From positions 33,082 through 97,081 of the forward strand of contig RGDM01000006.1 of assembly GCA_009918675.1 (NCBI GenBank): DNA of 64,000 bases, read 5' to 3'. Positions 53,934 to 63,927 of this stretch are shown here, piece after piece. The stretch comes from a bacterium. GTDB lineage: Bacteria > Bdellovibrionota_B > Oligoflexia > Silvanigrellales > Silvanigrellaceae. Numbering within the stretch: the stretch's first letter is position 1; each line of letters starts with the position of its first letter. The notes under the pieces were generated by a model that saw only the letters and a list, made by a program, of their open reading frames with translations, was not told the origin of the DNA and ran no database searches. Position numbers and translations under genes: made by a program.

Positions 53934-54839
53934 TTCGAGCGCCTGAGCAACCACGCGGATATCACTTTCTTCGAGTGGAGAGAGCGGGAGGCGAAGGACG
54001 TTTTCGCAAAGACCCAGTGAACCAAGAGCCCATTTTAATGGGATTGGGTTGGGAGCGCAGAAAAGCTGAGTGTTCACTGCATAGGTTTTTTGGTGCAGGC
54101 GGGTCACAGTGGCGAAGTCGCCTTTTTGTGCTGCATTGAATATTCCAAGCATCGCTGCAGGGATAAGGTGAGTGGTCACACTAATAACGCCCGACGCTCC
54201 GCATAACAATGCAGACGCGAAGGTTGGGTCGTCACCACTCAGAATTGCGACTCGGGCATCGAGTCCCGCTTCCTTGAGCAAAAGGCTCATCTCGGTGACC
54301 ACCTTGATGTCTCCTGCTGCTTCTTTCACTGCGACGACATTGCTAGCCTCTCTTGCAATGGCAATTAAGGTCTTCGGTTGCAGGGTGCAGCCCGTGCGGC
54401 CAGGGACGTTATACAAACAGACAGGAGTGTTTGGAACCGCCGCTGCGACTGCAAGAAAGTGCTCACAGAGGCCGGTTTGTGTGGGTTTGTTGTAGTAGGG
54501 AGTGACAACCATAATTCCAGCGGGAGTTTGGTTGTGCGCTTTAAAACTCGCAAAATGTTGGCTTGTTTCGATAGTTTCGGCAGTTGAATATGATCCCGTG
54601 CCAACGTAAACACGAAAAGTTTCGGTTTGATATTCAAGTGCAATTGTCACGAGGAGTTCTTTTTCTGGTTTGCTGAGTGTTGGGCTTTCACCGGTTGTTC
54701 CACAAACCACGACACCGTGAATTCCATTGTCACGCTGAATTTGCAGGAGTCGCCTCAAAGCCTTTTGGTCGATCGATAGGTCTTTGCTGAAGGGGGTTGC
54801 CAGAGCAGTGAGAACCCCTGTAAACGGTTTGCTTGTCAT
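53898..54839 (-). CDS. dapA: 4-hydroxy-tetrahydrodipicolinate synthase
   Basis: 313 residues from the ATG behind AGGATAACC. The enzyme condenses pyruvate with aspartate semialdehyde, the first committed step of lysine and diaminopimelate synthesis. Visible motifs are GVVVCGTTGESPTLS, VTPYYNKPTQTGL with the catalytic Tyr, LYNVPGRTG, and VVAVKEAAGD with the Schiff-base Lys. The final ten codons lie in the 29-base inverted repeat. The Nudix gene starts divergently close by. Peptidoglycan needs make this gene probably essential. Confidence 0.95.
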   Translation of the reverse strand: MTSKPFTGVLTALATPFSKDLSIDQKALRRLLQIQRDNGIHGVVVCGTTGESPTLSKPEKELLVTIALEYQTETFRVYVGTGSYSTAETIETSQHFASFKAHNQTPAGIMVVTPYYNKPTQTGLCEHFLAVAAAVPNTPVCLYNVPGRTGCTLQPKTLIAIAREASNVVAVKEAAGDIKVVTEMSLLLKEAGLDARVAILSGDDPTFASALLCGASGVISVTTHLIPAAMLGIFNAAQKGDFATVTRLHQKTYAVNTQLFCAPNPIPLKWALGSLGLCENVLRLPLSPLEESDIRVVAQALESVKTAGIEIVS

Positions 54840-54865
54840 GGTTATCCTCGCAGGGCGTCGGTGTA

Positions 54866-55534
54866 ATGAGTTCACTCCTCTTTAGTGCAAAAAATTTAAA
54901 AATGCACCCGGCCTTCGAATCCGATGGATTCGAGTTTTTTCAGACCCACATCATGACTTTGCTCAATTCCCTGCAGCTCCCACTGATAAATCTAGATTCG
55001 GACCTGCGTGAGCTTTTGCGGCATCGTGAATCAACTTTCCGTACCTCGCAGCCAGCGCATCTGACCACATCCTCTGTCGTCTTAAGTTCCGATGGAAGCG
55101 GTGTTTTGATGCTCTTCCATCGCAAGATCGCAGAATGGGTCTATCCGGGCGGACACGCCGATGGCGATTGGCACCTTTTACGATCTAGCTTGCGAGAATG
55201 CTTTGAAGAAACTGGATTAGAGTCCGTTGAGGTGCTTCCTCCGCGCAGTCTGCTCAAAGAAGAGAATGCGATTTTCTGCCCGCATTTGTTTCAGCGCTTT
55301 GAAATCAAGACGACTGACAAGGACCCCGCACATGTCCATTTTGATGCGGTTTTTGTTTTCCGGGCGACTTCAGGCGATGTTCGCCACGACCCTACAGAAA
55401 GCGAGGCGTTGAAGACTTATTCAACGGCTGAAATCGCTTTTCACGCCCAGCGTGGGCAGGGCATTGTGGATGGCATGGACTCTCTGACAGCTCGTATTTG
55501 CCTTCAGGCAATGCAAAGCGCCTTCGGACCGTGA
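54866..55534 (+). CDS. Nudix hydrolase with altered Nudix box
   Basis: 222 residues from ATG at 54866; other Met codons follow and the start is uncertain. The Nudix box reads GGHADGDWHLLRSSLRECFEETGL in effect, with RE and EE-x-G intact but Trp in the place of the first conserved Glu. Nudix enzymes hydrolyse nucleoside diphosphates linked to another group; the substrate here is unknown. The N-terminal 80 residues include LLRHRES and are typical of Nudix proteins with an extra cap. It precedes a tRNA gene. Confidence 0.82.
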   Translation: MSSLLFSAKNLKMHPAFESDGFEFFQTHIMTLLNSLQLPLINLDSDLRELLRHRESTFRTSQPAHLTTSSVVLSSDGSGVLMLFHRKIAEWVYPGGHADGDWHLLRSSLRECFEETGLESVEVLPPRSLLKEENAIFCPHLFQRFEIKTTDKDPAHVHFDAVFVFRATSGDVRHDPTESEALKTYSTAEIAFHAQRGQGIVDGMDSLTARICLQAMQSAFGP

Positions 55535-55592
55535 AAGTCGCAAAGGCGCTTTGGTTGACCAGTTTCATGGCTTCGTTTAGCGTTTCCGACGC

Positions 55593-55669
55593 GGGCCTGT
55601 AGCTAAATGGTTACAGCAGCGTGCTCATAACACGACGATTTGGGGGTTCAAGTCCCTCCAGGCCCACCA
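55593..55669 (+). tRNA. tRNA with CAT anticodon (probably tRNA-Ile2, else Met)
   Basis: A 77-base cloverleaf with encoded CCA. The acceptor stem is GGGCCTG with CAGGCCC, the D-arm has TAGCTAAATGGTTACAGCA, the anticodon loop is CTCATAA, and the T-arm has GTTCAAGTC. The loop context CTCATAA and the AAG T-loop look like tRNA-Ile(CAU), which is modified by TilS to read AUA; elongator Met is the alternative. It ends 12 bases before the convergent DsbA-like gene end. Confidence 0.9.
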
Positions 55670-55681
55670 CCACCTCTCCAC

Positions 55682-56854
55682 TCACTTCGCAGTGGGAGCC
55701 TTGTCCTTAGCATTCGCAGAGCTTTCAGCCGCGCGCAGAACACCAGGGAAAGATTGGGTCAAGATGTCCACAAGAACAGCTGGGTTGTTTGGTGTGACAA
55801 TCCGGCGGCCGCTTGCAATATAGGTTGGAGTCTTGTCTGCACCGGATGCCTTGAGATTGTTCACAACAGAGGTGAGCTCATCCATGCCGTCGCCATTCTT
55901 CATACATTTTTCAAAAGACTTGGCGTCGAGGCCCGCTTCAGTTGCCAACTTGATTGCCTGAGTGCGAACTTCTTCAACCCCTGCGTTCTTTTGAAGGAGG
56001 TAGTAGGGCGTGTTGTAAGCGCGCTCAGAATATTTCCAGAAAGCATCATTGCTTTGCCGCTTCGCGCAATAAGCACCAGCTGCGAGTTGAGCGACAGGGG
56101 CACGCACGTCTTCGGTTGTGATGACCTGTGTATAGCGGATTGTGTCGCGGTGTTTGTCGAGGAAGTTCTCGAGGTCGCTCTTGAAGTAACGGCAAGAAGC
56201 GCAGAAGAAGTCGCCGACAGCAACCAGGGTTTCCTTGGCGTTGGTATCACCCTTGGTTGGGAACTTTGCGAAGTCCATAGACACGCGTGGTCCGCAAGGA
56301 CTTGGCAAAAGGAGTTGATAAGCTTTCTTGTCGCGCAATTGAGCCATCGTCTTGCGGATGCCGTCTTGGTTACGTTGAGTTTCCAAGTGAATGCGCAAGT
56401 TCTTTGCGATTGATTCAAAGGTCATGTTTGGAGGAAAGCTCTTCTTGTTTGTTTCGTAGAATTTACGAACATCATCGTCGGAGACTTTTTTGTCAGAGAG
56501 AAGCTCACCAAGCGCGGGAACTTTCGCTGGATTAACCATGCCGCCTTTTTCTTTTGCAAGAGCAAAGCGGGTTGCATAACCTTCAAGAAGTTCGCGTGCG
56601 CGAAGGTAGTTTTGTGAAGTGAGCTCATAGAGTTCTGCGCGAACGTCTTCTGGAAGTTGAGCGCCAGCAACTGATTGGTTGCCAACCGCAATAACGGGGC
56701 CTTCCAAGCTTGCGTGCAGATTTGCATCACAACCCGCTGGAGCATCCGTTTGGGTCACACCCACGCCGCCCGCGAGAGGACTCCGTGCAATTCCATAGCC
56801 CACCAAACATCCAACAACGACTCCACCCAAGCCCAACAATGCATTCTTGTTCAT
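55682..56854 (-). CDS. Membrane-anchored DsbA-like thioredoxin-fold protein
   Basis: 390 residues with an N-terminal anchor (LLGLGGVVVGCLVGYGIA). Residues about 45-190 form a helical region (LLSDKKVSDDDVRKFYETNKKSFPP) that resembles the helical part of SurA-type peptidyl-prolyl isomerases. The second half is DsbA-like: the active site FFCASCRYFK, a helical insert with AYCAKRQ, and the cis-Pro loop KTPTYIASGRRI. It likely forms or isomerises disulfides in the periplasm. GAGGTGAG precedes the ATG. The fusion with a SurA-like helical region is unusual. Confidence 0.85.
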   Translation of the reverse strand: MNKNALLGLGGVVVGCLVGYGIARSPLAGGVGVTQTDAPAGCDANLHASLEGPVIAVGNQSVAGAQLPEDVRAELYELTSQNYLRARELLEGYATRFALAKEKGGMVNPAKVPALGELLSDKKVSDDDVRKFYETNKKSFPPNMTFESIAKNLRIHLETQRNQDGIRKTMAQLRDKKAYQLLLPSPCGPRVSMDFAKFPTKGDTNAKETLVAVGDFFCASCRYFKSDLENFLDKHRDTIRYTQVITTEDVRAPVAQLAAGAYCAKRQSNDAFWKYSERAYNTPYYLLQKNAGVEEVRTQAIKLATEAGLDAKSFEKCMKNGDGMDELTSVVNNLKASGADKTPTYIASGRRIVTPNNPAVLVDILTQSFPGVLRAAESSANAKDKAPTAK

Positions 56855-56993
56855 ATGCTCACCTCGTTAATCGAAGAAGGTCACCCCAAGAGTATATATT
56901 GAATCAGAGGAAATTGAGAAATGGTTGAGGCTAAAGTAACGGCGGTTGTCAAAATAACGTCATTCTTCGAAGGAAATTCAGATGGTTCAAGGC

Positions 56994-57018
56994 AAAAAAA
57001 AAAGAGCCCACAGGCTCT
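56994..57018 (-). terminator. Rho-independent terminator after the sigma-54 activator
   Basis: On the minus strand AGAGCC and GGCTCT pair around TGTG and are followed by ten T (A run 56994-57003 on the plus strand). It sits just after the activator stop codon. Confidence 0.85.
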
Positions 57019-57044
57019 CGTTTTCTTCATCTCAACTTCTGATT

Positions 57045-58424
57045 TTAGTCGAGGTCTGAATAGCTTTCTTTGCCGTGACCGACAAAATCAATGGAATCGA
57101 ACTCTGGAGAATCGCTTCCTAAGCCCTCAAAGATTGTGAATGCCGGATTGCGTTTAACGCGACCTGGTTCAACCTTGACGTTGCTTGATGCAGCGCGTTT
57201 CTTGAGCTTTTCAACCAAAGTCGTGCGGTTCATCGAGAGCAATTGCGCTGCGCGGTTCTTGTTATGATTGGTGCGGCGAAGAGCTTCTGCAATAAGGCGG
57301 TTTTCGAATTCTTCAACAACACGATAGAAATCGATGCCGCTGCCGAGGTCGATGTCTTTCTTGATGAACTGCTCTATCTCTGTTCCCTCTTCAAACTGCG
57401 ATTGCATGCCTGCGCCGTAGTTTGATGGGGAGTTGTACATCGGATTGTAGCCCGATGGGTTCCGCGGTTGACCCATGTAGTTCATCGTCGGTGTCACAGG
57501 CATCGACTGCTGACTTGGTGCACGGTAATTATTGGTTTGCTGCGGCATCATTCCCTGATTCATCGGCCGCTGGTGGCTGCCAGGATGAGCGGGGTGTTGA
57601 GCCTTCTGTTGCTGAGGCATCTGCATGCGTTCAAAGAACGTGTCGATATTGTCGGTCACGAGGTTGCGCAGGCGAGGAGGAAGATCGTTGACTTCAATGC
57701 TGCCTGAATTCTTCAACACCACAATACGGTCAATCAGATTCTCGAGCTCGCGCAAGTTGTGCGGCCAAGTGTGTTGCAGAAGGGCGCTCATAGCGTCTGG
57801 GGCAACACCAAAAATCGACTTACCTTTCGTTTGATTGAATTTCTGGACAAAGTGTTCAACCAAGGGGGCAATATCTTCACGGCGTTCGCGCAGTGGTGGA
57901 ATATACACAGCGCAACCTGCGAGTCTGTAGTATAGGTCTTCGCGGAAAGAGCGTTCGCGCACAGCAAGGTCAATGTTGACGCTTGTTGAGCAAATGATTC
58001 GAACGTTCACTGCACGTGTTGCGTTCGAGCCCACGGGTGTGAAAACACCTTCGGTGAGGACTCGCATGAGAGCCATTTGTAGGCGAGGAGAAAGCTTGGA
58101 CACTTCTTCAATGAAGATAGTCCCGCCTTCGGCGATCACAAAGCGTCCTTCGCGTGCTTGATTTGCACCGGAGAATGCGCCTTTCTCGTGGCCGAAGAGT
58201 TCGGCTTCAAGTAAGTCATCTGCAATCGTTCCGCATTTCACCGGAACAAAAGGACCCGATACCCGGGATGACTTCTCATGAATTGCACGAGCAACCATTT
58301 CCTTTCCTGTTCCCGCTTCACCGGTAATCAGAACAGGCGCCTCTGCTTCAGCCACCTTCATGATTAGGTGTTGAACATGGCGAATCACAGTGCTTGAGCC
58401 CAATAGTGCGGACACTATGCTCAC
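57045..58424 (-). CDS. Sigma-54-dependent transcriptional activator without receiver domain
   Basis: 459 residues from GTG, six bases after GAGGAG. The AAA+ domain begins immediately: Walker A GEAGTGKE (35-42), the sigma-54 contact loop as GAFSGA instead of GAFTGA, Walker B-region GGTIFIEEV, and [15 protein letters not shown] Met/Pro/Gln/Asn-rich linker of about 70 residues precedes a Fis-type helix-turn-helix ([22 protein letters not shown]). With no N-terminal receiver or sensor, its activity may be set by a partner or by its amount. It lies downstream of the chemoreceptor gene, with a 183-base gap. A terminator follows. Confidence 0.92.
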   Translation of the reverse strand: MSIVSALLGSSTVIRHVQHLIMKVAEAEAPVLITGEAGTGKEMVARAIHEKSSRVSGPFVPVKCGTIADDLLEAELFGHEKGAFSGANQAREGRFVIAEGGTIFIEEVSKLSPRLQMALMRVLTEGVFTPVGSNATRAVNVRIICSTSVNIDLAVRERSFREDLYYRLAGCAVYIPPLRERREDIAPLVEHFVQKFNQTKGKSIFGVAPDAMSALLQHTWPHNLRELENLIDRIVVLKNSGSIEVNDLPPRLRNLVTDNIDTFFERMQMPQQQKAQHPAHPGSHQRPMNQGMMPQQTNNYRAPSQQSMPVTPTMNYMGQPRNPSGYNPMYNSPSNYGAGMQSQFEEGTEIEQFIKKDIDLGSGIDFYRVVEEFENRLIAEALRRTNHNKNRAAQLLSMNRTTLVEKLKKRAASSNVKVEPGRVKRNPAFTIFEGLGSDSPEFDSIDFVGHGKESYSDLD

Positions 58425-58607
58425 GAGAATCTCCTCATCCCCGCTCCCTGCGGACTTAAAGGTTCCGGATCCATGAATGCCCGCGACTCATCCTTGAATC
58501 ACGGTTCATTCGTTTGGTTTTCATTTTTTTGGATTGCTTCGTGAGTATGACAGGAGGTTGGCCGGATGACAAGTTCGCTCAACCGGCTTTGCAAGTAATT
58601 TTCGTAT

Positions 58608-61412
58608 TTAGAAAAAAACCACTTCGCCTTTTGATAAATCCTGTTCTTCATTGTTTTGCGAAGTAATGGGCGGAGCAGCCCGTGTTGACGCGGGGTTGTC
58701 GACACTCTTGAGACCACTTTGCACCCCTGTCAGAGTCGTGACGCTCGTGTTCGATTCGGGTCGGTTTTGAGTTGAGGACTGGCCCGAGCTGAGTGTCTGC
58801 AGGGTGACTTGCTTACGACCGGAACGTTGTAATAGTTCTTCAACGTTTGTTTTGATTCGTTCCAGTGGCTGCATGGCGTGTTCAATCTGCTGTTTAGTGA
58901 TGTCTTGGAATTGCAAGCTCAAGACGATCTGATCAATGCTCTTGGCAACGCTTTCCGAGCTCGTCACTGCATTGGAAATGAGTTTGGTAAAGACTTCTGT
59001 GCTTTCCTCAGCGGTCTGTACAAGCTCCCCAACGGCCTGATCAACATGGATCTTTTTTTCTGTATTCTTCTTGATACTGTCGATAAGATTTCTGCTCATG
59101 TCGCGGATGCTCGAGTTAACCTTTCCAACAATCTTGATGATGCTGTTTGATGCCGCGCTTGTGCGATCCGAAAGTTTTCGCACCTCTTCAGCCACCACCG
59201 AGAATCCACGTCCATGCTCTCCCGCGCGAGCTGCTTCAATAGCAGCGTTTAGTGCAAGCAGGTTGGTTTGGTCTGAGATGTACTGAATTTCATCGCTGAT
59301 TTTGTTGATCTCTGCGGTGCTGTGAAGAATCTGCTCGATGGATTTGGAAGAAACCGTGTTGAGTTCAGAGTTTTCTTCAAGCATGAAGGTCATTTCGCGA
59401 AGTAGACCCAGGCTCTTGTGAATGACTTCGCTCAGGCTTGTGCCGCCCGTCGTTCCGCGTCCGCCGGTGAACTGTGAAGAGATTTGATGGGATTCAAGCA
59501 AGTGCTCTTGTGCCTTTTCATAGATGTAGCGGACTTTGTCGCCAATCTCGATTGCACTTGATTCCGTTTGCTTCGTGACCTTGAAAAGCTGATGAGTGAT
59601 TTCTGGCACCAAAGCAACCATCTCTTGCAGAAGTCGCTGTTGTTCGGCCGCGCCTTGTTCATGCGAATTTACTTCGCCTTGAATTCTCGCAAAGCGTGCG
59701 CTTAGCTCTTGCACGCGAGAGGATGCGCTTTGAGTTCTGGATTCAAGTGTTCGCGAGAGATTCTCGAATTCCTTTTTCTGGCTCTGCAAGCGCTTCGCCA
59801 TGTTGTCGGCTTCCTGCTTCCAGAATTCAACAGTTTTGTTGAGTGTCTGAAGGCGTCCTTCATAGTCTTGTTGAACAGCAAGAATAGCCTGCCGTTGCTG
59901 TCCTTCATCAACGGTTTTTTGCTGAAGTTGAGTTGTCGAGGTTGCTTTTGCTGCAATTCGTGCTGCGCTTGCTTCAGCCTGTGATTGAACGAGCTGTTGT
60001 TGAAGCTGACCGACTTGCTGTTGCACAACGGTCGAATTCTGAGTCGCAAGTTCGATTTTCTGCTGATAGATTTCTTTTTCTTCTTCCCAGTTCTTTTTGC
60101 TGAGTTCAAGCTTTTCAGTGAGTGAACTTTTGTCGGCTTCCCAAGTCTTTCGCGCATTTTCGAAATCATGGCTGAGCTGTTCGAAGTCTCGGCGTGCATA
60201 GTCGGCTGCCTGCTGAACATCGCGAGCAGCAGATTCACGTGTTCGCTCGATTTCACGCGCGTAGACTTCTTTGAGGCGATCCACATCCGTTTTAGTTTGC
60301 TCACGGAGTCTCTCGAGGTCTCTCTGTGCAGAGTCACGAGCGAATTCAGCCTCTTTCAAAGCTGCTTCAAAGGCGAGCTGAGCATCATTCAGGAGGTTGG
60401 CCTTTAGGTCCTCGGCTTCTCTACGTCCGCGCTGATAAGCATCTTGCAGCTCTTTCTTCTGCTGGAGCTTGATGGTCTCAAGGTCACGCTCAAATGTTTG
60501 CTTGGTGTTGTTCAAATCATGTTGCAGCTGCGCGACTACCCGAACGCTTTCATCCTTGATTCTGTCTATCTCAAGTTGGGCACGCGCATTCGCCTGCTCA
60601 GACTTGAAGTCGGCGTCCTTTTTGAACTGCTCAAGGGTTGCAGCCAGCGCAGTAACACGTTCCTCTGCAGACGAACGGATGGCATCCACTTCTGCCGCTT
60701 GTCGAGCGGTGATTGATTCTATTTGGTCTTTGAATGGCTGGCATGCTTCGTTGATTGCTTGTTCACGGTTTTCACGAACTTCCTGCAATTCTGCGAGTGC
60801 GGCGTCGCGGATCTGGTGTGCAAGCCTTAAATCCTCTTCGCACTGCAATCGAACCTCGGAGACCTCGCGCTCGGCTGTCTCGCGTGCTTCTTTGATTTGA
60901 TTTTGTGCGCTTTCACGGATCTCATGCAAGTGCAGAGCAGCAACTGTTCCTTTTGAGTTTGCTTGCGCCAGGTCAGACTCGAGTTTTTGGTTTTCCGAGC
61001 GTGCGCTAATCAAGTCGCGTTCGAGCCGGTCGAGCTCGCCGCGCAAGCGTTCCTGTTCATCTTTATACCTTGCAAGTTCGTTGTCGGCCGGAGCATTTGC
61101 AGTGCGTAGATCGCGGAGCTCGTTTTCCAGCTCTGACATGCGGCGTTTGTAGCGTGTTTCGATTTCCGAAACGACCTCCGCGCGCAGGGATGCGGCGGCA
61201 CTTTCAGCCAGACGATCCAGCTCAACTGTGGCACTTTGCGCTATTCCGTTGCTGCGCTTCCAGAACCAGCCCGAGAGGGTCAGAAGGGCAACGAGGTTAA
61301 CGACTAGGTTCAAGCGGTAATCTGAAAAAATGAATGTTCCCACCACCACAAAAACGGCAAGTGCGGCAACAATCAGAATCACAGACAAGGGGCGAATGCG
61401 CAACTCTTCCAT
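58608..61412 (-). CDS. Methyl-accepting chemotaxis-type receptor with long coiled coil
   Basis: 934 residues. Two close hydrophobic helices at the N-terminus (about 10-50) leave almost no periplasmic loop. A Glu/Arg/Gln-rich coiled coil then runs over roughly 600 residues. The C-terminal MCP signalling tip is intact: [40 protein letters not shown]. The receptor can therefore contact CheA/CheW, but its input must come through the membrane or cytoplasm. Residues [17 protein letters not shown] near the end ([17 protein letters not shown]) are typical of MCPs that work with CheZ- or division-linked proteins. GAGGA lies seven bases before the ATG. Confidence 0.9.
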   Translation of the reverse strand: MEELRIRPLSVILIVAALAVFVVVGTFIFSDYRLNLVVNLVALLTLSGWFWKRSNGIAQSATVELDRLAESAAASLRAEVVSEIETRYKRRMSELENELRDLRTANAPADNELARYKDEQERLRGELDRLERDLISARSENQKLESDLAQANSKGTVAALHLHEIRESAQNQIKEARETAEREVSEVRLQCEEDLRLAHQIRDAALAELQEVRENREQAINEACQPFKDQIESITARQAAEVDAIRSSAEERVTALAATLEQFKKDADFKSEQANARAQLEIDRIKDESVRVVAQLQHDLNNTKQTFERDLETIKLQQKKELQDAYQRGRREAEDLKANLLNDAQLAFEAALKEAEFARDSAQRDLERLREQTKTDVDRLKEVYAREIERTRESAARDVQQAADYARRDFEQLSHDFENARKTWEADKSSLTEKLELSKKNWEEEKEIYQQKIELATQNSTVVQQQVGQLQQQLVQSQAEASAARIAAKATSTTQLQQKTVDEGQQRQAILAVQQDYEGRLQTLNKTVEFWKQEADNMAKRLQSQKKEFENLSRTLESRTQSASSRVQELSARFARIQGEVNSHEQGAAEQQRLLQEMVALVPEITHQLFKVTKQTESSAIEIGDKVRYIYEKAQEHLLESHQISSQFTGGRGTTGGTSLSEVIHKSLGLLREMTFMLEENSELNTVSSKSIEQILHSTAEINKISDEIQYISDQTNLLALNAAIEAARAGEHGRGFSVVAEEVRKLSDRTSAASNSIIKIVGKVNSSIRDMSRNLIDSIKKNTEKKIHVDQAVGELVQTAEESTEVFTKLISNAVTSSESVAKSIDQIVLSLQFQDITKQQIEHAMQPLERIKTNVEELLQRSGRKQVTLQTLSSGQSSTQNRPESNTSVTTLTGVQSGLKSVDNPASTRAAPPITSQNNEEQDLSKGEVVFF

Positions 61413-61566
61413 GACGACGTCCTCTGTTCTCCCTCTCAGCGAGGGAGTTCCATTTCACCGGTTGTTGTATCGTCCCAGTTTTTTAGCCTCGCGACGGTGC
61501 ATTCTGGCACCACGTCAACTGACTGACGTTGCTCTTGCTGCAAAAATTGGCCGCGTCAGGAAGGTG

Positions 61567-62718
61567 ATGCAATTGGTCTTGCCAACCACTCTTAGAAAAC
61601 GTGATAAGGTTACAGACGAGAACCTAAGTCCTCTTGCTCATGGGAGCTTTGTGGAAGAGCGTTTGAAGTCTTGGCTCAAGGCACTCGCAGTGGCTGTGCA
61701 ACAGAAATTTGATCTGTCACAAGCCACAATTCCACCGTTTGAGAAATTTGCGTTGTGGTTTGGTATCGGTGCATCTGCAGTTTTCGTTTCTGCCGTGGTG
61801 AATGTTGCAATTACAAAATATTTTTTCTTTCCAACAATTCAGAAGCAAATCAGCAAATCTGGTAAGGATCTTGCCCAGGGCTCAGACCCTGGTAATTCGT
61901 CGGCTCAATTGGATCCGGGTGGTTCTAAGCCGGCGCTTGTCATGGTCATTGATAGACCAAAGGCGGAACAGTTCAACCAGATTCTCAAACGAAATTTGTT
62001 CAACTCTGAACAGAAGGAAGAGGTTGTTAAAGATTCTTCCGTTCAGTCGATTTGCACGCCAATCAAATCGGATCTTCCCCTCAAATTCACTGGGGTCATT
62101 TTTGGCGGTACCAAAGAAACGAGTTTGGTTTTATTGGAGTCGAGTTCAACCAAGCAGGCGGATACTTTTATTGTTAATGATATCGTTCCGGGAGAGGCCA
62201 AAATCGTTGATATTCAGCGGGATAAAGTGTTTTTTTTCCGCGGCAGCGCGGGGTGTCCAGAGTATCTCGATCTTCAGCAGCCTGAGGCTATCAAAAAAAG
62301 AGTTCCGAATCTGGCAAGATCGCACTCGAGTGGTTCAAGTAGCAACTCAAATAAAGCATACGAATTTTCTGAGGCGGGATTCGCGCGCTCGCGAGATGGT
62401 AGCATTACCGCCGACAGGCGCTGGGTAGATAAGGCACTCACCGGCGATTTTGCAAAAACTCTGCAAGACGCAAAAGCGAGCCCAAATCTTGTCAACGGTG
62501 AAGTCAAAGGCTTTGTGCTGACGCGTATTCGGCCCGACAGCGTCTACGAAAAGATGGGATTTCAGGATGGAGATGTTGTCGAGCAGATCAATGGTATTGA
62601 CCTCAACGATGCGGCACGCGCAATTCAAACACTCAATTCATTGAAAAATGAAAATGCAATTGAACTGAATGTAAAACGCAATGGTGTAACCGTTCCATTG
62701 AAGATTCAGGTGAAATGA
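61567..62718 (+). CDS. Type II secretion protein GspC-like, first copy
   Basis: I start at the ATG (61567) after AGGAAGG, giving 383 residues; the longer frame overlaps the divergent receptor gene. One membrane helix (about 60-87) is followed by a periplasmic HR-like domain with ILKRNLFNSEQK and a C-terminal PDZ domain (VLTRIRPDSVYEKMGFQDGDVVEQINGIDL). GspC links the inner-membrane platform to the secretin. The next gene encodes a second GspC-like protein after one base. The usual GspC is about 300 residues; a Ser-rich linker accounts for much of the excess. Confidence 0.85.
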   Translation: MQLVLPTTLRKRDKVTDENLSPLAHGSFVEERLKSWLKALAVAVQQKFDLSQATIPPFEKFALWFGIGASAVFVSAVVNVAITKYFFFPTIQKQISKSGKDLAQGSDPGNSSAQLDPGGSKPALVMVIDRPKAEQFNQILKRNLFNSEQKEEVVKDSSVQSICTPIKSDLPLKFTGVIFGGTKETSLVLLESSSTKQADTFIVNDIVPGEAKIVDIQRDKVFFFRGSAGCPEYLDLQQPEAIKKRVPNLARSHSSGSSSNSNKAYEFSEAGFARSRDGSITADRRWVDKALTGDFAKTLQDAKASPNLVNGEVKGFVLTRIRPDSVYEKMGFQDGDVVEQINGIDLNDAARAIQTLNSLKNENAIELNVKRNGVTVPLKIQVK

Positions 62719-62719
62719 C

Positions 62720-63925
62720 ATGAATGGCCGCTGGTATGAACCCAAACCGAAGAGAAACCTGCGCTCATCATTTAAGAGCTTTTTTTCTAGGTTTGCATCT
62801 GTGCTCCCAGAGCGTTTGCGCCCGCGAGAGCAGGGCGGTTCAATGCGACGAGCGTCACAATCCGCTGCCTTTGTGAAATTTAGAGAAAGCTTATTCACTC
62901 TGATGCTCGCATTTGGGCATTGGTTTCAGCTCTCGGTTCTGCCTGTCTTGCGTCGCTTCGATTGGAAGTTGATTCAAGGGGTCCTTGCTGTCCTTGTGTT
63001 GAGTTTCTTTCTCGCAAACTCCATCAGTACTTTTGCTGCCAATGGGATTTTGTCGTTGTCCCGAACTGCTGGCAAAGGCGAGGGCAAAAAATCGGTTAAG
63101 GCTGTTTCCGAAGGTGAATCTGAAGATTCGGTCATCCTTGGCGGTATTGCTCTTGGAAGTCCGCAGATTGCAAATACTGTTTCTATCAGGAAAGACATTC
63201 TGACCCGCAATCTCTTCAACGCAGATGGGAAGCTTGCACCTGAGGCGAACAAAGACGAAGTCAAAGCGGCTCGAAAAGATCTGAGCCTTGATTTCGAAAA
63301 AGTTCCCTGTGTGACAGGCGAACTTCCTGTCGCAATCAATGGAACGATTTTTACCGGCGATCCCAAAAAGAGCTTCGTAATTCTCAAAGATGCAAAAATT
63401 GCCGACGCCGACATCTATAAGCCGGGTGACGCGATTATCGATCACGAGGATTTCGAAATTTACAAAGTCGAACGTGGTAGTTTGGAAATTCGCAAAGTTG
63501 ACACAAAGATCTGTATCGCGATCAGTGGCTACGGTAAAAAAAGCGGCACGAGCGTGGGAGCCGAGGGAGCGTCTGCGGGTGGGAAGCCCGCGGGCGAATC
63601 AAAGGATTTCGAGTTTGACGCTGCATTTATTTCCCAAGAGATTGGCCCGGGATACGCGACCATATTGAATTGTGCGAAGTTAATTCCGGAAATTGATCCT
63701 TCTGGAAAAATGCAGGGATTCAAAATGATTTCAATTGCAACAAGTTGTCTTTTCGACCGTATTCAACTGCAGAACGGTGACATTCTGACTGAAGTGAATG
63801 GCGTCAGCATGAAAGATCCCGGGCAAGGTTTCAAATTGTATCAATCCTTACAAGAAGAACGCACAACGACAATTAACTTAATCAGAAATAGCGAACCAAT
63901 TACTCGAATTGTACGGGTGAAGTGA
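62720..63925 (+). CDS. Type II secretion protein GspC-like, second copy
   Basis: 401 residues. A basic N-terminal region of about 80 residues precedes one membrane helix (LIQGVLAVLVLSFFLANSIS). The periplasmic part has ILTRNLFNADGK, matching the motif in the first copy, an HR-like domain (INGTIFTGDPKKSFVILKD), a Gly/Ala linker and a PDZ-type C-terminus (IQLQNGDILTEVNGVSM). It shares the domain order of the first copy but is clearly diverged. It sits directly before what is probably gspD, so both may belong to one secretion machine. Confidence 0.82.
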   Translation: MNGRWYEPKPKRNLRSSFKSFFSRFASVLPERLRPREQGGSMRRASQSAAFVKFRESLFTLMLAFGHWFQLSVLPVLRRFDWKLIQGVLAVLVLSFFLANSISTFAANGILSLSRTAGKGEGKKSVKAVSEGESEDSVILGGIALGSPQIANTVSIRKDILTRNLFNADGKLAPEANKDEVKAARKDLSLDFEKVPCVTGELPVAINGTIFTGDPKKSFVILKDAKIADADIYKPGDAIIDHEDFEIYKVERGSLEIRKVDTKICIAISGYGKKSGTSVGAEGASAGGKPAGESKDFEFDAAFISQEIGPGYATILNCAKLIPEIDPSGKMQGFKMISIATSCLFDRIQLQNGDILTEVNGVSMKDPGQGFKLYQSLQEERTTTINLIRNSEPITRIVRVK

Positions 63926-63927
63926 AC

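Noticed and set aside
58561..58600. GCCGG/CCGGC inverted repeat downstream of the chemoreceptor
   Set aside because: The loop is long and no T run follows, so a terminator is not supported.
59702..60337. A 211-codon minus-strand frame inside the chemoreceptor
   Set aside because: It has no start signal, and its Lys/Ser-rich content comes from the frame-shifted coiled coil.
61330..61566. N-terminal extension of the first GspC-like protein
   Set aside because: It would overlap the divergent receptor start and has no ribosome site; AGGAAGG precedes the Met at 61567.
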